From Desulfurococcaceae archaeon UBA285 (lineage in GTDB: Archaea; Thermoproteota; Thermoprotei_A; Sulfolobales; Desulfurococcaceae), in NCBI GenBank assembly GCA_002495025.1, contig DADP01000008.1, positions 1 through 29,117 of the forward strand: a stretch of 29,117 nucleotides of DNA, in the 5' to 3' direction. The position numbers and the translations under genes are program-made. Shown in pieces: positions 15,490-23,194 of this stretch; the first letter of the stretch is position 1; each line of letters starts with the position of its first letter. A model generated the notes under the pieces. The model ran no database searches. It was not told the origin of the DNA and saw only the letters and a program-made list of their open reading frames with translations.

Positions 15490-16245
15490 TTGAAGCTGAG
15501 AGTAATACTCGACCTGGAAGGACGTGATGCATATTGGCAAATGGCTATTGATGAAGCACTATTACAGTTGAGAGTGAGGGGAGAAGTAGAAAATACTCTT
15601 AGACTATACAGGTTTAAACCAAGTGCTGTGACAATAGGCTACTTTCAGAGAGTGGGCGATGCAGTCAACCTCGAATACATTAAAGCCAACAGTATTGATT
15701 TTACTAGGAGGATTACTGGCGGAGGCTCGGTATACCACGATACAAACGGCGAGGTAACATATAGTATCGTGCTACCAGTACAAGGAGTGCTAACAGATGT
15801 CCTTGAAAGCTACCGTGTAATATGTAGTGCATTAGTATATACACTTAGAAAACTAGGAGTAAACGCTGAGTTTGCACCAGTAAACGACGTTGTTGTTAGT
15901 GGTAGGAAGATCTCTGGTAGTGCACAGACACGTAGAATGGGTGTTCTCCTCCAACATGGAACACTAATGTATGCTACAAACCTCGATGTACTAGAAAAAA
16001 CACTGGTTGCACCACGCGAGAAACTAGCGAGTAAGGGGGTTAAGAGTATAAGGGAGAGGGTTGTTACATTGAAAGACATTATTGGAGAAGTAGATGTGGA
16101 TCTACTAGTTAAAACATTCATAGAGGGATTTAAACAAGCATTAAACGCCGAGATCTACCATGATGAATTATCAGAGAAAGAATTGAGAGTAGCTAGTGAA
16201 CTAGTGGGTAAGTATAAGAGCCCTGAGTGGATTTACAAGAGGTGA
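15490..16245 (+). CDS. lplA: Lipoate-protein ligase A, catalytic domain (split LplA)
   Basis: A 251-residue protein. It contains RRITGGGSVYHD and GEVTYSI, the lipoyl-AMP binding loop, and GRKISGSAQ with the catalytic lysine. The C-terminal accessory domain found in bacterial LplA is missing and is encoded by the next gene, as in Thermoplasma and Thermococcus. The enzyme activates lipoate or octanoate with ATP and transfers it to a lysine of an acceptor such as GcvH or an E2 protein. The start is TTG at 15490 with GGGTG 7 nt upstream. Divergent from the radical SAM pair, with which it probably forms one pathway: octanoylation first, then sulfur insertion. Confidence 0.93.
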   Translation: MKLRVILDLEGRDAYWQMAIDEALLQLRVRGEVENTLRLYRFKPSAVTIGYFQRVGDAVNLEYIKANSIDFTRRITGGGSVYHDTNGEVTYSIVLPVQGVLTDVLESYRVICSALVYTLRKLGVNAEFAPVNDVVVSGRKISGSAQTRRMGVLLQHGTLMYATNLDVLEKTLVAPREKLASKGVKSIRERVVTLKDIIGEVDVDLLVKTFIEGFKQALNAEIYHDELSEKELRVASELVGKYKSPEWIYKR

Positions 16246-16252
16246 TTCTTCT

Positions 16253-16552
16253 TTGAAGTATGAATCAATTATTCTAAGACATGGTAAAACAGTTAAACTA
16301 GATGTTGCACTAAGTGATCAATGCGAAATAGTAAATGTAGTAGTATCCGGAGACTTCTTCGCCTACCCTGAAGACGCGATTGAAAAACTCGAGGATAAAC
16401 TAAGATACTGTAATAGTAGAGAGTGTATTGAAAACGCGTTTGAAGCCCTCAGAGAAGCAGTGGTATTGGGGGTAGATGTTAAAGACTTAGAAAACAAACT
16501 AGTTGAACTCGTTGAGAAATGCAGGAGTGGACAACATCCTGCCCGGTATTAA
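16253..16552 (+). CDS. lplB: Lipoate-protein ligase accessory subunit (LplB-type C-terminal domain)
   Basis: A 99-residue protein matching the separate C-terminal domain of lipoate ligases: KLDVALSDQCEIVNVVVSGDFFAYP, followed by a helix with EKLEDKL and a final helical part. In archaeal split ligases this subunit is needed for the adenylation step. The start is TTG at 16253 with GAGGTGAT 6 nt upstream, 7 bp after the lplA stop. Confidence 0.85.
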   Translation: MKYESIILRHGKTVKLDVALSDQCEIVNVVVSGDFFAYPEDAIEKLEDKLRYCNSRECIENAFEALREAVVLGVDVKDLENKLVELVEKCRSGQHPARY

Positions 16553-16650
16553 TCATCCCCTCTGGTTTACACAGGGTTTCCCATAGAATATTGAAATCTA
16601 GTTATTCACAGAGTAGAGCATCACCCGGCTTTTTAGTGGCTGATATGTAA

Positions 16651-16664
16651 AGGATTAAAATCCT
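16651..16664. promoter_or_regulatory. Small dyad in the promoter region of the MFS gene
   Basis: AGGATT-AA-AATCCT is a perfect 6-2-6 inverted repeat about 37 bp before the MFS start. Its AT-rich centre may overlap the TATA element, so it could be an operator. The rest of 16553-16650 shows nothing recognisable. Confidence 0.3.
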
Positions 16665-16700
16665 CTATTACCATTAACCAGTGTTTCCTGGGTGGTGCTT

Positions 16701-17891
16701 ATGGAGCATCGTAAACGCATTATATTAACAAGTGTGCTTTTAGCTGGAATAAGCCTGGATTTTTTCCATAGATCTATGACGGGGATTATGGAGAGGGAGA
16801 TTTCCGAGATAGCTGGAGTCCTCGATGGTGACTCTAGAGTATTGTTATCATTGGCCTCTTCACTCTTCTTCTACGCGTATGGTTTTTCACAGTTTTTCCT
16901 CGGCTCGCTTCTAGATAGTTTTGGAATTAGTAGAGTTACAACGCTTCTACTACTGGTTATGGGTTTTGGAACACTACTCATGGCTACTGGCTCACCGGTT
17001 TTACTACTCGCTAGTAGAGTCGTGGTTGGATTTTCAGCTGCTGTGCTCTTTCTCTCGTATCAAAGAGCGCTCTCCCTCTACTATAGGAGGGATGAGCAGG
17101 CCTGGGCTACTGCTATTGGTTTAATGATTGGTAGTTTGAGCGCGTTGCTCGCTACATACCCGCTTAGATTATTCCTAGAGAGATTTGGCTTTGTATACAC
17201 TGTTATAGTGTTGTCTACTATAACAATAATTGTCGCTGTATTGCTATGGCTTACTAGTCGCATCGGCCTTAGAGATAATGGCTCTAATGGAAGCATACTG
17301 ATAACACTTAGAAACCTAGGATTAATTGCTAAAGACCCGCATAGTTGGAGTGTAAGTATTGGTACACTAGCAACATATGGAGTAGTATTGTCATTCCAGT
17401 CTTCCTGGGGCCAGCTACTTCTATCAGATTACCATGGCCTAGATAGAATAGTTGTTAGCTACTACTTGATGCTACTTGCAACACTATTCCTAGTCTCATC
17501 GCTACTGGCCGGCTATATAAGCGACAAGATCATCCAGAAGAGAAAACCCATACTAATACTATCACATGTATTTATAGCAGTAGCATGGACCCTTCTCTAC
17601 ATAATACATCAATTTAGAAACAACTACCTACTCCCAATCTCTATAATCATAATGGGTGTAGGAGTAGGACTACATGTAGTGGCCCCACCAATGATAAGAG
17701 AAGTCTATGGTGTAGAAGTAGCAGCGACATCAATAGCCTTCGCCAATATAGTACTCTTTATAGGAATAGCCCTGCTAAATACAATACTACCACTAGTAGA
17801 CCCGTCAACCGCTGTATTGGCAAGCTTAATAATTACAACGGTGAGTACAATAATAGTTGCGAAATACGCTAGAGAAACACTGAAACAATAA
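16701..17891 (+). CDS. MFS transporter, 12 transmembrane helices
   Basis: About 396 residues with two sets of six hydrophobic helices separated by a charged loop near residue 190 (SRIGLRDNGSNG). The region between helices 2 and 3 reads FFLGSLLDSFGISR, a form of the MFS G-x-L-x-D-x-x-G motif, and the second half has AGYISDKIIQKRK in the matching place. The substrate is unknown; the family moves small solutes by coupling to ions. ATG at 16701 is preferred because GGGTGGTG ends 3-5 nt upstream and would be wasted by the in-frame GTGs at 16692 and 16695. It converges with the YkgJ-type gene after only 38 bp. Confidence 0.88.
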   Translation: MEHRKRIILTSVLLAGISLDFFHRSMTGIMEREISEIAGVLDGDSRVLLSLASSLFFYAYGFSQFFLGSLLDSFGISRVTTLLLLVMGFGTLLMATGSPVLLLASRVVVGFSAAVLFLSYQRALSLYYRRDEQAWATAIGLMIGSLSALLATYPLRLFLERFGFVYTVIVLSTITIIVAVLLWLTSRIGLRDNGSNGSILITLRNLGLIAKDPHSWSVSIGTLATYGVVLSFQSSWGQLLLSDYHGLDRIVVSYYLMLLATLFLVSSLLAGYISDKIIQKRKPILILSHVFIAVAWTLLYIIHQFRNNYLLPISIIIMGVGVGLHVVAPPMIREVYGVEVAATSIAFANIVLFIGIALLNTILPLVDPSTAVLASLIITTVSTIIVAKYARETLKQ

Positions 17892-17929
17892 CGACTATGC
17901 AATAAAGATCATGGTTGAATGAAAAACCA

Positions 17930-18412
17930 TTATTTCTTAAATCTATAGATTTCCACTAGGTGGTTCGGCCATGGTGCAAGAGTATACTTTTTCAGCCATT
18001 CTTCATCAATATGGATTTTTCTAAATTCCTCTACGACTCTCTCAACAAATTCTCTTGGTACGAGGCCTTTAGACACAGCTGGGCAGTCAAGGTCTAAGTA
18101 TACGACTCTCTCGCCTGTTTTAAAATCATAGTATATTATTACAGGCCATATTCGGCAATCCAGTGGTCTATTACTGTATATTTTACACCTACCGTTCCCG
18201 TCTAGGAAGGGACAGGGTTCTCCATTTCTAGAACCAATAGCTTTGATACAGCCCAGCTCGGTTTCAACCATGAAGCTATTCTGTGAAAACTCCTCTTCTT
18301 CCTCGGGGAGGAGTATAGCATAGAATCTTTTACAGCAATTCACATTACAATTACTACATATCGATCCGAAATCCACGAAGTTAAATAGATATCTAGTCTT
18401 GAGTCTACTCAT
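17930..18412 (-). CDS. YkgJ/UPF0153-type CxxCxxxCC metal-binding protein
   Basis: A 160-residue protein. Near the N-terminus ICSNCNVNCCKR carries C19, C22, C26 and C27, followed by LGCIK and the family's central block with PCPFLDGNGRCKIY and RPLDCRIWP. This is the putative zinc- or iron-chelating domain of PF03692. Its function is not established, though the spacing suggests an Fe-S or Zn cluster protein. ATG at 18412 lies very close to GGGGTG, an unusually short spacing, and no better start is in frame. The upstream neighbour on the same strand is a kinase remnant. Confidence 0.82.
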   Translation of the reverse strand: MSRLKTRYLFNFVDFGSICSNCNVNCCKRFYAILLPEEEEEFSQNSFMVETELGCIKAIGSRNGEPCPFLDGNGRCKIYSNRPLDCRIWPVIIYYDFKTGERVVYLDLDCPAVSKGLVPREFVERVVEEFRKIHIDEEWLKKYTLAPWPNHLVEIYRFKK

Positions 18413-18445
18413 ACACCCCTAGACCTGTCTCCAAGAACACACTTT

Positions 18446-18835
18446 TTATTTCAAGTTTTTATAGTTTTCCTCCAAATCTAGTAGTTCTTTGAGGTTTCTC
18501 GATGGGTATTGAGTACTGTAGCCCGTTGCTTTATAGGTTACTAGTAGTGAGCCTAGCTTACCGGCTCTAACTATATTGCAACCCATTAATACACCGTAGT
18601 GAACACCAGTATTAATAGCAACACCACAACCAGTTGTATCCACAAAGTTAACTCTATGTGCTGGTATAACTACAATTCTATTCCTCTCATAGATTAAAGA
18701 GCCCTCTTCGCATAGTTTAATTTGTGGTTTAATCGCCTTGTATGGTGTTTTTAAACCCTCTTCAATACTTTCAAATCACGTGATCTCCAGTAATTCTAAG
18801 TTCATTTAAAAACAAGTAGTCTATTAGCGTTGTTT
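18446..18835 (-). pseudogene. PfkB-family sugar/nucleoside kinase remnant
   Basis: On the minus strand a C-terminal PfkB segment is readable: VVIPAHRVNFVDTTGCGVAINTG lines up with the family's VDTTGAGDAF motif, but the catalytic Asp is replaced by Val. Upstream, in another frame, IDYLFLNELRITGDHV (about 18785-18832) matches the family's NExE...TGD segment. The two join only through a frameshift near 18775-18785 (stops TGA on both sides). The N-terminal half with the substrate-binding motifs is not found. The longest open piece, 18446-18643, encodes just 65 residues. A decayed gene is the simplest reading. Confidence 0.75.
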
Positions 18836-19139
18836 TAACTTTGAATCACCTATATTAACACATAGTCTAGAGTAACCCGTGTGCTACTATATTCCTGTTG
18901 AACACGAGAGTGTGTAATAGGTTGATTTCACGTATTGATCACATCGCGTGAGTTAGAGTACTCTATTTTAACTAAACACAACACTAACTCTTCTTCTAAA
19001 TCCACGGGTCTGGCCATGGGGGTAATTATATACTTGGCTACAAGGTCCTCATATGGATTTGTTTTATATAAGTATATATTGCTCTTATTTCTAGAATATT
19101 AATGGGAGCAATGACACGATAAGAGAGGGAGTAATTTTA
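18836..19139. other. Spacer with regulator promoter and a minus-strand relic frame
   Basis: TTTATATAAGTATAT at 19063-19077 is a strong TATA element for the HTH gene. On the opposite strand an open frame contains NPYEDLVAKYIITPMARPVD and ends at a TGA near 18933. It reads like protein but has no ribosome site and no recognised family, and may be another decayed gene. The rest shows nothing. Confidence 0.4.
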
Positions 19140-19838
19140 ATGCACTTAACGAGCTACATTATTACTACTCATACAAGTAGTAATAGCTTATTTGTTCCGC
19201 TCTCTAGGCAGAGTACAACGCCCCTTATACTCTATGTTTCACGCGATCCCAAAGACCCTGTATACACGGTAATAACGTATACTAAAGACCTTGAATTACT
19301 ACCTCGAGTAAACGAGTTATTGAGAAATAGAGATTCAAAAATTCTTTCTCTAAATAGATTTATTTCTGAGAGGTCATTACTCATGATAGCTGTTAAAGAG
19401 AGGTGTGAATTCTACGAGTTAATTGAGAACTATGGGGTTACATTATTATCTCCCTATATTGTTAAAGGAGGGAAGAGAATATTTTGTGTAATGGGTGAAG
19501 AGGAACACATTGAAAAATACATAGATAACCTTCAATCATATTATGGAAAGAAAAACATTACTGCCAAAAGATCATCTCTTGCAGAGTGTATTGAAAACAC
19601 TATAAAAGTATTATCTAGTAACTACGCCAAACTAGGTCTTACTAGTAGAGAATTATATATACTAAATAGAGCATATCAAGAAGGTTATTTTGGAAGTAAG
19701 AGAAGTATTCAACTCGAAGAACTAGCAAAGCAATTAAATCTATCTAAGCCAACTACGAGTATCATGCTTAGAAAGGCCATTGGAAAAGTATTAAGAAATA
19801 TATTTGAAAACGAAGACTTGGAATACCTGGTCAACTAG
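19140..19838 (+). CDS. Bacterio-opsin-activator-type (Bat) HTH transcriptional regulator
   Basis: A 232-residue protein. The C-terminal 60 residues have the HTH_10 pattern: LTSRELYILNRAYQEGYF, then SIQLEELAKQLNLSKPTTS and a final helix. In halophilic and crenarchaeal homologs this motif binds promoter DNA. The N-terminal 150 residues resemble the variable ligand- or partner-sensing part and show no clear enzyme motif. ATG at 19140 follows GAGAGGGA by about 9 nt, with a strong TATA box 65 nt upstream. Its target is unknown. It stands alone between the kinase remnant and the chimeric gene, both on the other strand. Confidence 0.85.
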   Translation: MHLTSYIITTHTSSNSLFVPLSRQSTTPLILYVSRDPKDPVYTVITYTKDLELLPRVNELLRNRDSKILSLNRFISERSLLMIAVKERCEFYELIENYGVTLLSPYIVKGGKRIFCVMGEEEHIEKYIDNLQSYYGKKNITAKRSSLAECIENTIKVLSSNYAKLGLTSRELYILNRAYQEGYFGSKRSIQLEELAKQLNLSKPTTSIMLRKAIGKVLRNIFENEDLEYLVN

Positions 19839-19884
19839 GATAATTGTAGAATTAAAAACTATGAATTAATATGGAAAATATATA

Positions 19885-21018
19885 CTATATTTGACCCTTT
19901 TCCTTCAAAGCTAATATTTCTTTAACAGAGAGTCTTGGATTTACAAATGTTAAACCGCCATCGACAACTATTACCTGGCCAGTAATGAATTCCGCGTAGT
20001 CGCTTGCAAGAAAGACAACTAGATTCGCAACATCTTTTGGTAAACCAAACCTCTTGAGTGGGTTTATTAATTCCTGTATTTTAATGTCTTCGGGGCTCCA
20101 AATGGATTTTACACCAGGGGTTAGAATGGGGCCTGGAGCAATAGCGTTTACTGTTATCTTGTATGGAGCCAGTTCTGCGGCTAGACACTTAGTAAATCCT
20201 ATTATACCAGCTTTAGCTGCTCCATAGTGTACTAGTCCTGGTACTCCATGATATATTCCTGTAATAGATGATATATTGATTATTCTACCATAGTTATTCT
20301 TGATCATGTGTGGTGCAACATATCTAGAGAATAGAAATGCACTTGTTAGATTTACATCTATCATTTCACGCCAAAATTCCTCGGTCATTTCAAGGAAGGG
20401 TTTTCTTGGAAATGCTCCTACATTGTTAACCAGTATATCTATTTTTCCAAATGTTCTTACTACTTCTTCAACTGCTCTTTCTACTTCTACTCTTTTTGTT
20501 GCATCTGCTATAACACCTATTGCTTTAACTCCTTGTTTTCTAGCTTCTTCTACCGTTATTGGATAGTTGTGTGTATAGTGGCCCTCTGTGAGCTTCCTGG
20601 CTACTTCGAGTGTTTTTTCCCGTCCTATTTTATCTTCGAGTAGGTATACTATGAGTTCTTGTATTTCTCTATTTGCTTTCTCGGCTATGTCTGCCAGTAT
20701 TAGGGTTTGATCGCTTGTAGCATTGCCTTTAGATTTGGCTATTTTAACAAGGCTTGGAGCCGGGTATACAGCGCCACCTACTTGTAGTTGTGGGTCTAGT
20801 GGTCCTAGAACAGCATCTGGATCCATTATTATTTCAACAGCTACTAGTGTTATCAATGCACCACCACTCATAGCGTAGTGTGGAATAATAACTATTTTCC
20901 CTGCTGGATGCCTCTTTAAAGCCATAGCTATTTGTGAAGCCGCTAATACAAGTCCTATAGGCGTGTATAGTATAAGAGCTATTGGCTGATTCGGCGGTGT
21001 TGTTCTAATAGCTCTCAA
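19885..21018 (-). CDS. Chimera: SDH-type membrane serine protease N-part fused to truncated short-chain dehydrogenase
   Basis: 377 residues from two families. Residues 1-160 match the serine dehydrogenase proteinase family (PF01972, SDH/ClpP-like): GLVLAASQIAMALKRHP, HYAMSGG with the nucleophile Ser51, MDPDAVLGPLDPQL and ITVEEAR. Residues 161-377 match a short-chain dehydrogenase: DILVNNVG (194-201), INISS (247-251), Y265 and K269 of YGAAK, and GQVIVVDGG. The SDR nucleotide-binding start TGxxxGIG is missing. The join falls at VEEARKQGVKAIGVIADAT, a phrase plausible for both families. HTPGG of the protease is changed to YTPIG. The protease also seems to continue upstream in frame (RYIDIEDSE) without a usual start codon. 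A deletion fusing two neighbouring genes is the likely origin; it may be a non-functional product. Confidence 0.75.
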   Translation of the reverse strand: MRAIRTTPPNQPIALILYTPIGLVLAASQIAMALKRHPAGKIVIIPHYAMSGGALITLVAVEIIMDPDAVLGPLDPQLQVGGAVYPAPSLVKIAKSKGNATSDQTLILADIAEKANREIQELIVYLLEDKIGREKTLEVARKLTEGHYTHNYPITVEEARKQGVKAIGVIADATKRVEVERAVEEVVRTFGKIDILVNNVGAFPRKPFLEMTEEFWREMIDVNLTSAFLFSRYVAPHMIKNNYGRIINISSITGIYHGVPGLVHYGAAKAGIIGFTKCLAAELAPYKITVNAIAPGPILTPGVKSIWSPEDIKIQELINPLKRFGLPKDVANLVVFLASDYAEFITGQVIVVDGGLTFVNPRLSVKEILALKEKGQI

Positions 21019-21084
21019 TACGCTCTCAGAGTCCTCTATATCAATATATCTCTGGCCTCCTTCCCGCCTTAAAGGACGAGGCTT
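21019..21084 (-). pseudogene. In-frame 5' remnant of the SDH-protease part
   Basis: The frame of the chimera stays open for 22 codons upstream of its TTG, reading GGQRYIDIEDSESV, which is the conserved start of the SDH catalytic domain. No ATG, GTG or TTG lies in it before a TGA at 21085. In another frame a 15-codon ORF starts at ATG 21088, behind a TATA-like TCTATATATTG; a one-base shift would join it to RYIDIED. Confidence 0.6.
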
Positions 21085-21240
21085 TCATTTGTAATTGCGG
21101 GTGTTGAACAATATATAGAAACAATATGAAAAACAATATATTCGTTAAATCAGTGAAACTCGATAGACCCACCTAGAAGAATAAATTGCCTCAGTTTAAT
21201 GCCAGAGTATACAGAGTTCACCTAATAGCTATTCCTATAG

Positions 21241-21456
21241 CTAGATAAAATCCTCCAATCCATCTACACAGCTCTTCTCTGTTTTCTCGACTGTTCTACC
21301 ATGACCTCTTAAATCCATCATGCAATAGTCAAAATTATCTCTAGCTAGGTATTCAGCAAAGTTGACATATCTATCATTATGCTCGGCAAGCCCGTATACA
21401 CCAATAACAAGTCTTCTACCCACACTAGTAAGCCAACGCCAGTAGGAAACCCTCAA
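21241..21456 (-). pseudogene. N-terminal fragment of an alpha/beta hydrolase (monoacylglycerol-lipase-like)
   Basis: A 71-residue frame with VYGLAEHNDRYVNFAEYLA and MDLRGHGRT, matching the HGxxEHxxRY...DxRGHGxS blocks of the lysophospholipase/monoglyceride lipase family. It stops after GLEDFI. The nucleophile GxSxG, acid and His segments that should follow (over 150 residues) are absent from 21019-21240. The oxyanion HG is changed to YG. It is a truncated relic, between the chimeric gene and the glycosyltransferase. Confidence 0.7.
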
Positions 21457-21524
21457 GATAATTCAAGAAAACATTATTGACAACTATAGAGTTAAGACAA
21501 ATATATCTACTCGAATAGGCATTA

Positions 21525-22685
21525 TCAACTATGAATACGAGTTTCTAGTAGGTAGTTCATGTACTTTGATAGTTCACTCTTAAACCTCTCGTAGTTGAAT
21601 TCCTTGGAGACACTAATACTCTTGTTTTTCAACTCCTCGTAGAGCACTCTATCACTCTCAATCCTCCTAATAATCCCGGGAACCTCGTTTACATCACTAT
21701 AGCCTAGTATATCCGAAACCCTACTCACGATGTCAAACCATGCCCCGCCATCCCTATAGACAATGGGTATACAACCAGCAGCCATAGCCTCGACTACTGC
21801 TATACCAAAGTGCTCGGCGTATGGTGGGTGTAAATAGTACTTTGCTCTACCAAGTAGCTCTCTTAGCTTGTCTCGTGGCGTGTTAACCAGTAATTCAACG
21901 TTGTCTAAACCTTCTTTTTCAACCCGCCTCTCGATATCCTCAAGCACGGGTTTGGAGTATCGCTCGGCTGAGCCGGCAAGCACGAATTTATAATCTCTCA
22001 TCTTCGCCGCAACGTCGAGTATTTTATCAAGTCCTTTCTCAGGGGTAAACCTTGAGACGGTGACGACTAGGTTTTCCCTGTCTCTATCTGCCACCTCGTT
22101 GAAGTACTCTATGTCGACTGTGGGATAGAGAACGTGAACCTTTCCCTTGAACTCTGGATAGGTTTCAAGTATCTTTTTAGCTGTCCAAGAACTGTTAGTA
22201 AACACCAGTCTTGGTTCACCCTCGATCGTCATGGCATACCGTTCGACGATGGAGTGGTATAGCCTGTAAGCAAAGCTCTTACCGAGCCTCTGAGACGCAA
22301 TAATTTTCACTGGGAAGTGGATGTAGGAAACGTCTACGTTTAGAGGCGTGTTGCTACATGTCTCGAAGACTAAGTCGTAGCTGTGTTCTTTCTTTACGTT
22401 CTTTAGTGAAGACTTGATCGCCAGTAGCCGCTTGAGCCTCACAAATCTCCCTGGGCTTAGAACATCGAGGAAGCGGTAACTCAACGGAACTGGTTTAGCC
22501 ACAACTCTGGGTTTGCGTCCGGGGGCGAGGAGGTTTATATTCCTCTCCAAGATGCTTCTATCCCTATAGAAAGTCAATATTTCAACATCGTAGCCGAGCT
22601 CATCGAGAGCTCTAGCCAACTCCAGCGCCAGCTTCTCAGTACCGCCAGCTATATCAAACAATGCGTGGAGTACTGCTATTCTCAT
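21525..22685 (-). CDS. Glycosyltransferase family 4 (GT-B, ALG11-like)
   Basis: A 386-residue protein. The N-terminal Rossmann domain has FDIAGGTEKLALELARAL, and the C-terminal domain has VVTVSRFTPEKGLDKIL and the EX7E motif in EHFGIAVVE followed by AMAAGCIPI. This arrangement resembles the mannosyltransferase ALG11/PIMB-like branch that uses GDP- or UDP-sugars. The likely role is building an N-glycan or surface glycan at the membrane. ATG at 22685 has GGGGGT about 7 nt upstream. It appears somewhat richer in GC than its neighbours, hinting at a separate origin. No other glycan genes adjoin it; a second GT4 gene is 2.3 kb away. Confidence 0.9.
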   Translation of the reverse strand: MRIAVLHALFDIAGGTEKLALELARALDELGYDVEILTFYRDRSILERNINLLAPGRKPRVVAKPVPLSYRFLDVLSPGRFVRLKRLLAIKSSLKNVKKEHSYDLVFETCSNTPLNVDVSYIHFPVKIIASQRLGKSFAYRLYHSIVERYAMTIEGEPRLVFTNSSWTAKKILETYPEFKGKVHVLYPTVDIEYFNEVADRDRENLVVTVSRFTPEKGLDKILDVAAKMRDYKFVLAGSAERYSKPVLEDIERRVEKEGLDNVELLVNTPRDKLRELLGRAKYYLHPPYAEHFGIAVVEAMAAGCIPIVYRDGGAWFDIVSRVSDILGYSDVNEVPGIIRRIESDRVLYEELKNKSISVSKEFNYERFKSELSKYMNYLLETRIHS

Positions 22686-22773
22686 AGAGATACCCCCATA
22701 ATAGTCGGGTTCTCCAAATTACATATAGTTAACCATGCATACTATTATATTCCAAAATAATAAATAAAACACA

Positions 22774-22985
22774 CTACTGATAGATGCTTTCAAGACACAG
22801 GTATATGTTTACCGTTTCCCGTCCTAGGTCGTGGTGGGTCTTGCCTGGGACGGGTTGTGTCTCGGCTCCACGCTTCATTGTGGCCACTGACCACTCTACG
22901 TGGAGGTCATGGACACCCTTCGGGAGGCCTACGGCACGAGGTATTACTACAGAGGTCTTCACGCTGTTAAACCTCGCTTTTTGTT
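22774..22985 (-). pseudogene. TnpB (IS200/IS605 OrfB) C-terminal tail remnant with GC-rich structured end
   Basis: The minus-strand frame (62 codons from 22962, open to about 22985) includes PRAVGLPKGVHDLHVEWSV, MKRGAETQP and GRETVNIYL, which I recognise with moderate confidence as the tail of archaeal IS605-type TnpB proteins. The RuvC and zinc-finger parts are absent. The DNA is strikingly GC-rich against AT-rich flanks. CCCGTCCTAGG (22818-22828) and CCTGGGACGGG (22844-22854) form an 11-bp stem with one mismatch. In TnpB elements the guide (omega) RNA overlaps this 3' end, so this is likely a solo right-end remnant. No insertion boundaries could be proven. Confidence 0.6.
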
Positions 22986-23075
22986 TCTAACTCAACCTTG
23001 ATTATTATTCTCTAACAAGTCTCTAAGTAAAATACATTTAAGTCTCCTCCCTAGAACCTATTGTATTATTCTTCG

Positions 23076-23118
23076 TGGAAAACTTATCCACTCATACATC
23101 TAGTGAACTTGTTTTCCA
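23076..23118. repeat. Inverted repeat upstream of the first DUF973 gene
   Basis: TGGAAAAC (23076-23083) and GTTTTCCA (23111-23118) are perfect 8-bp arms around a 27 nt spacer. They lie 40 bp ahead of a TATA-like AGTTTTATAG at 23150. Possible operator or remnant; no firm assignment. Confidence 0.3.
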
Positions 23119-23194
23119 TGGTGTCAATATATCGCTATTGCTGAGAATAAGTTTTATAGTTTTGATATGCTGATTATTTTACGGTGGTGTTGTA

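Noticed and set aside
22784..22990. Plus-strand 68-codon frame in the GC-rich island
   Set aside because: The minus-strand frame has the TnpB-tail pattern; GC-rich DNA opens several frames by chance.
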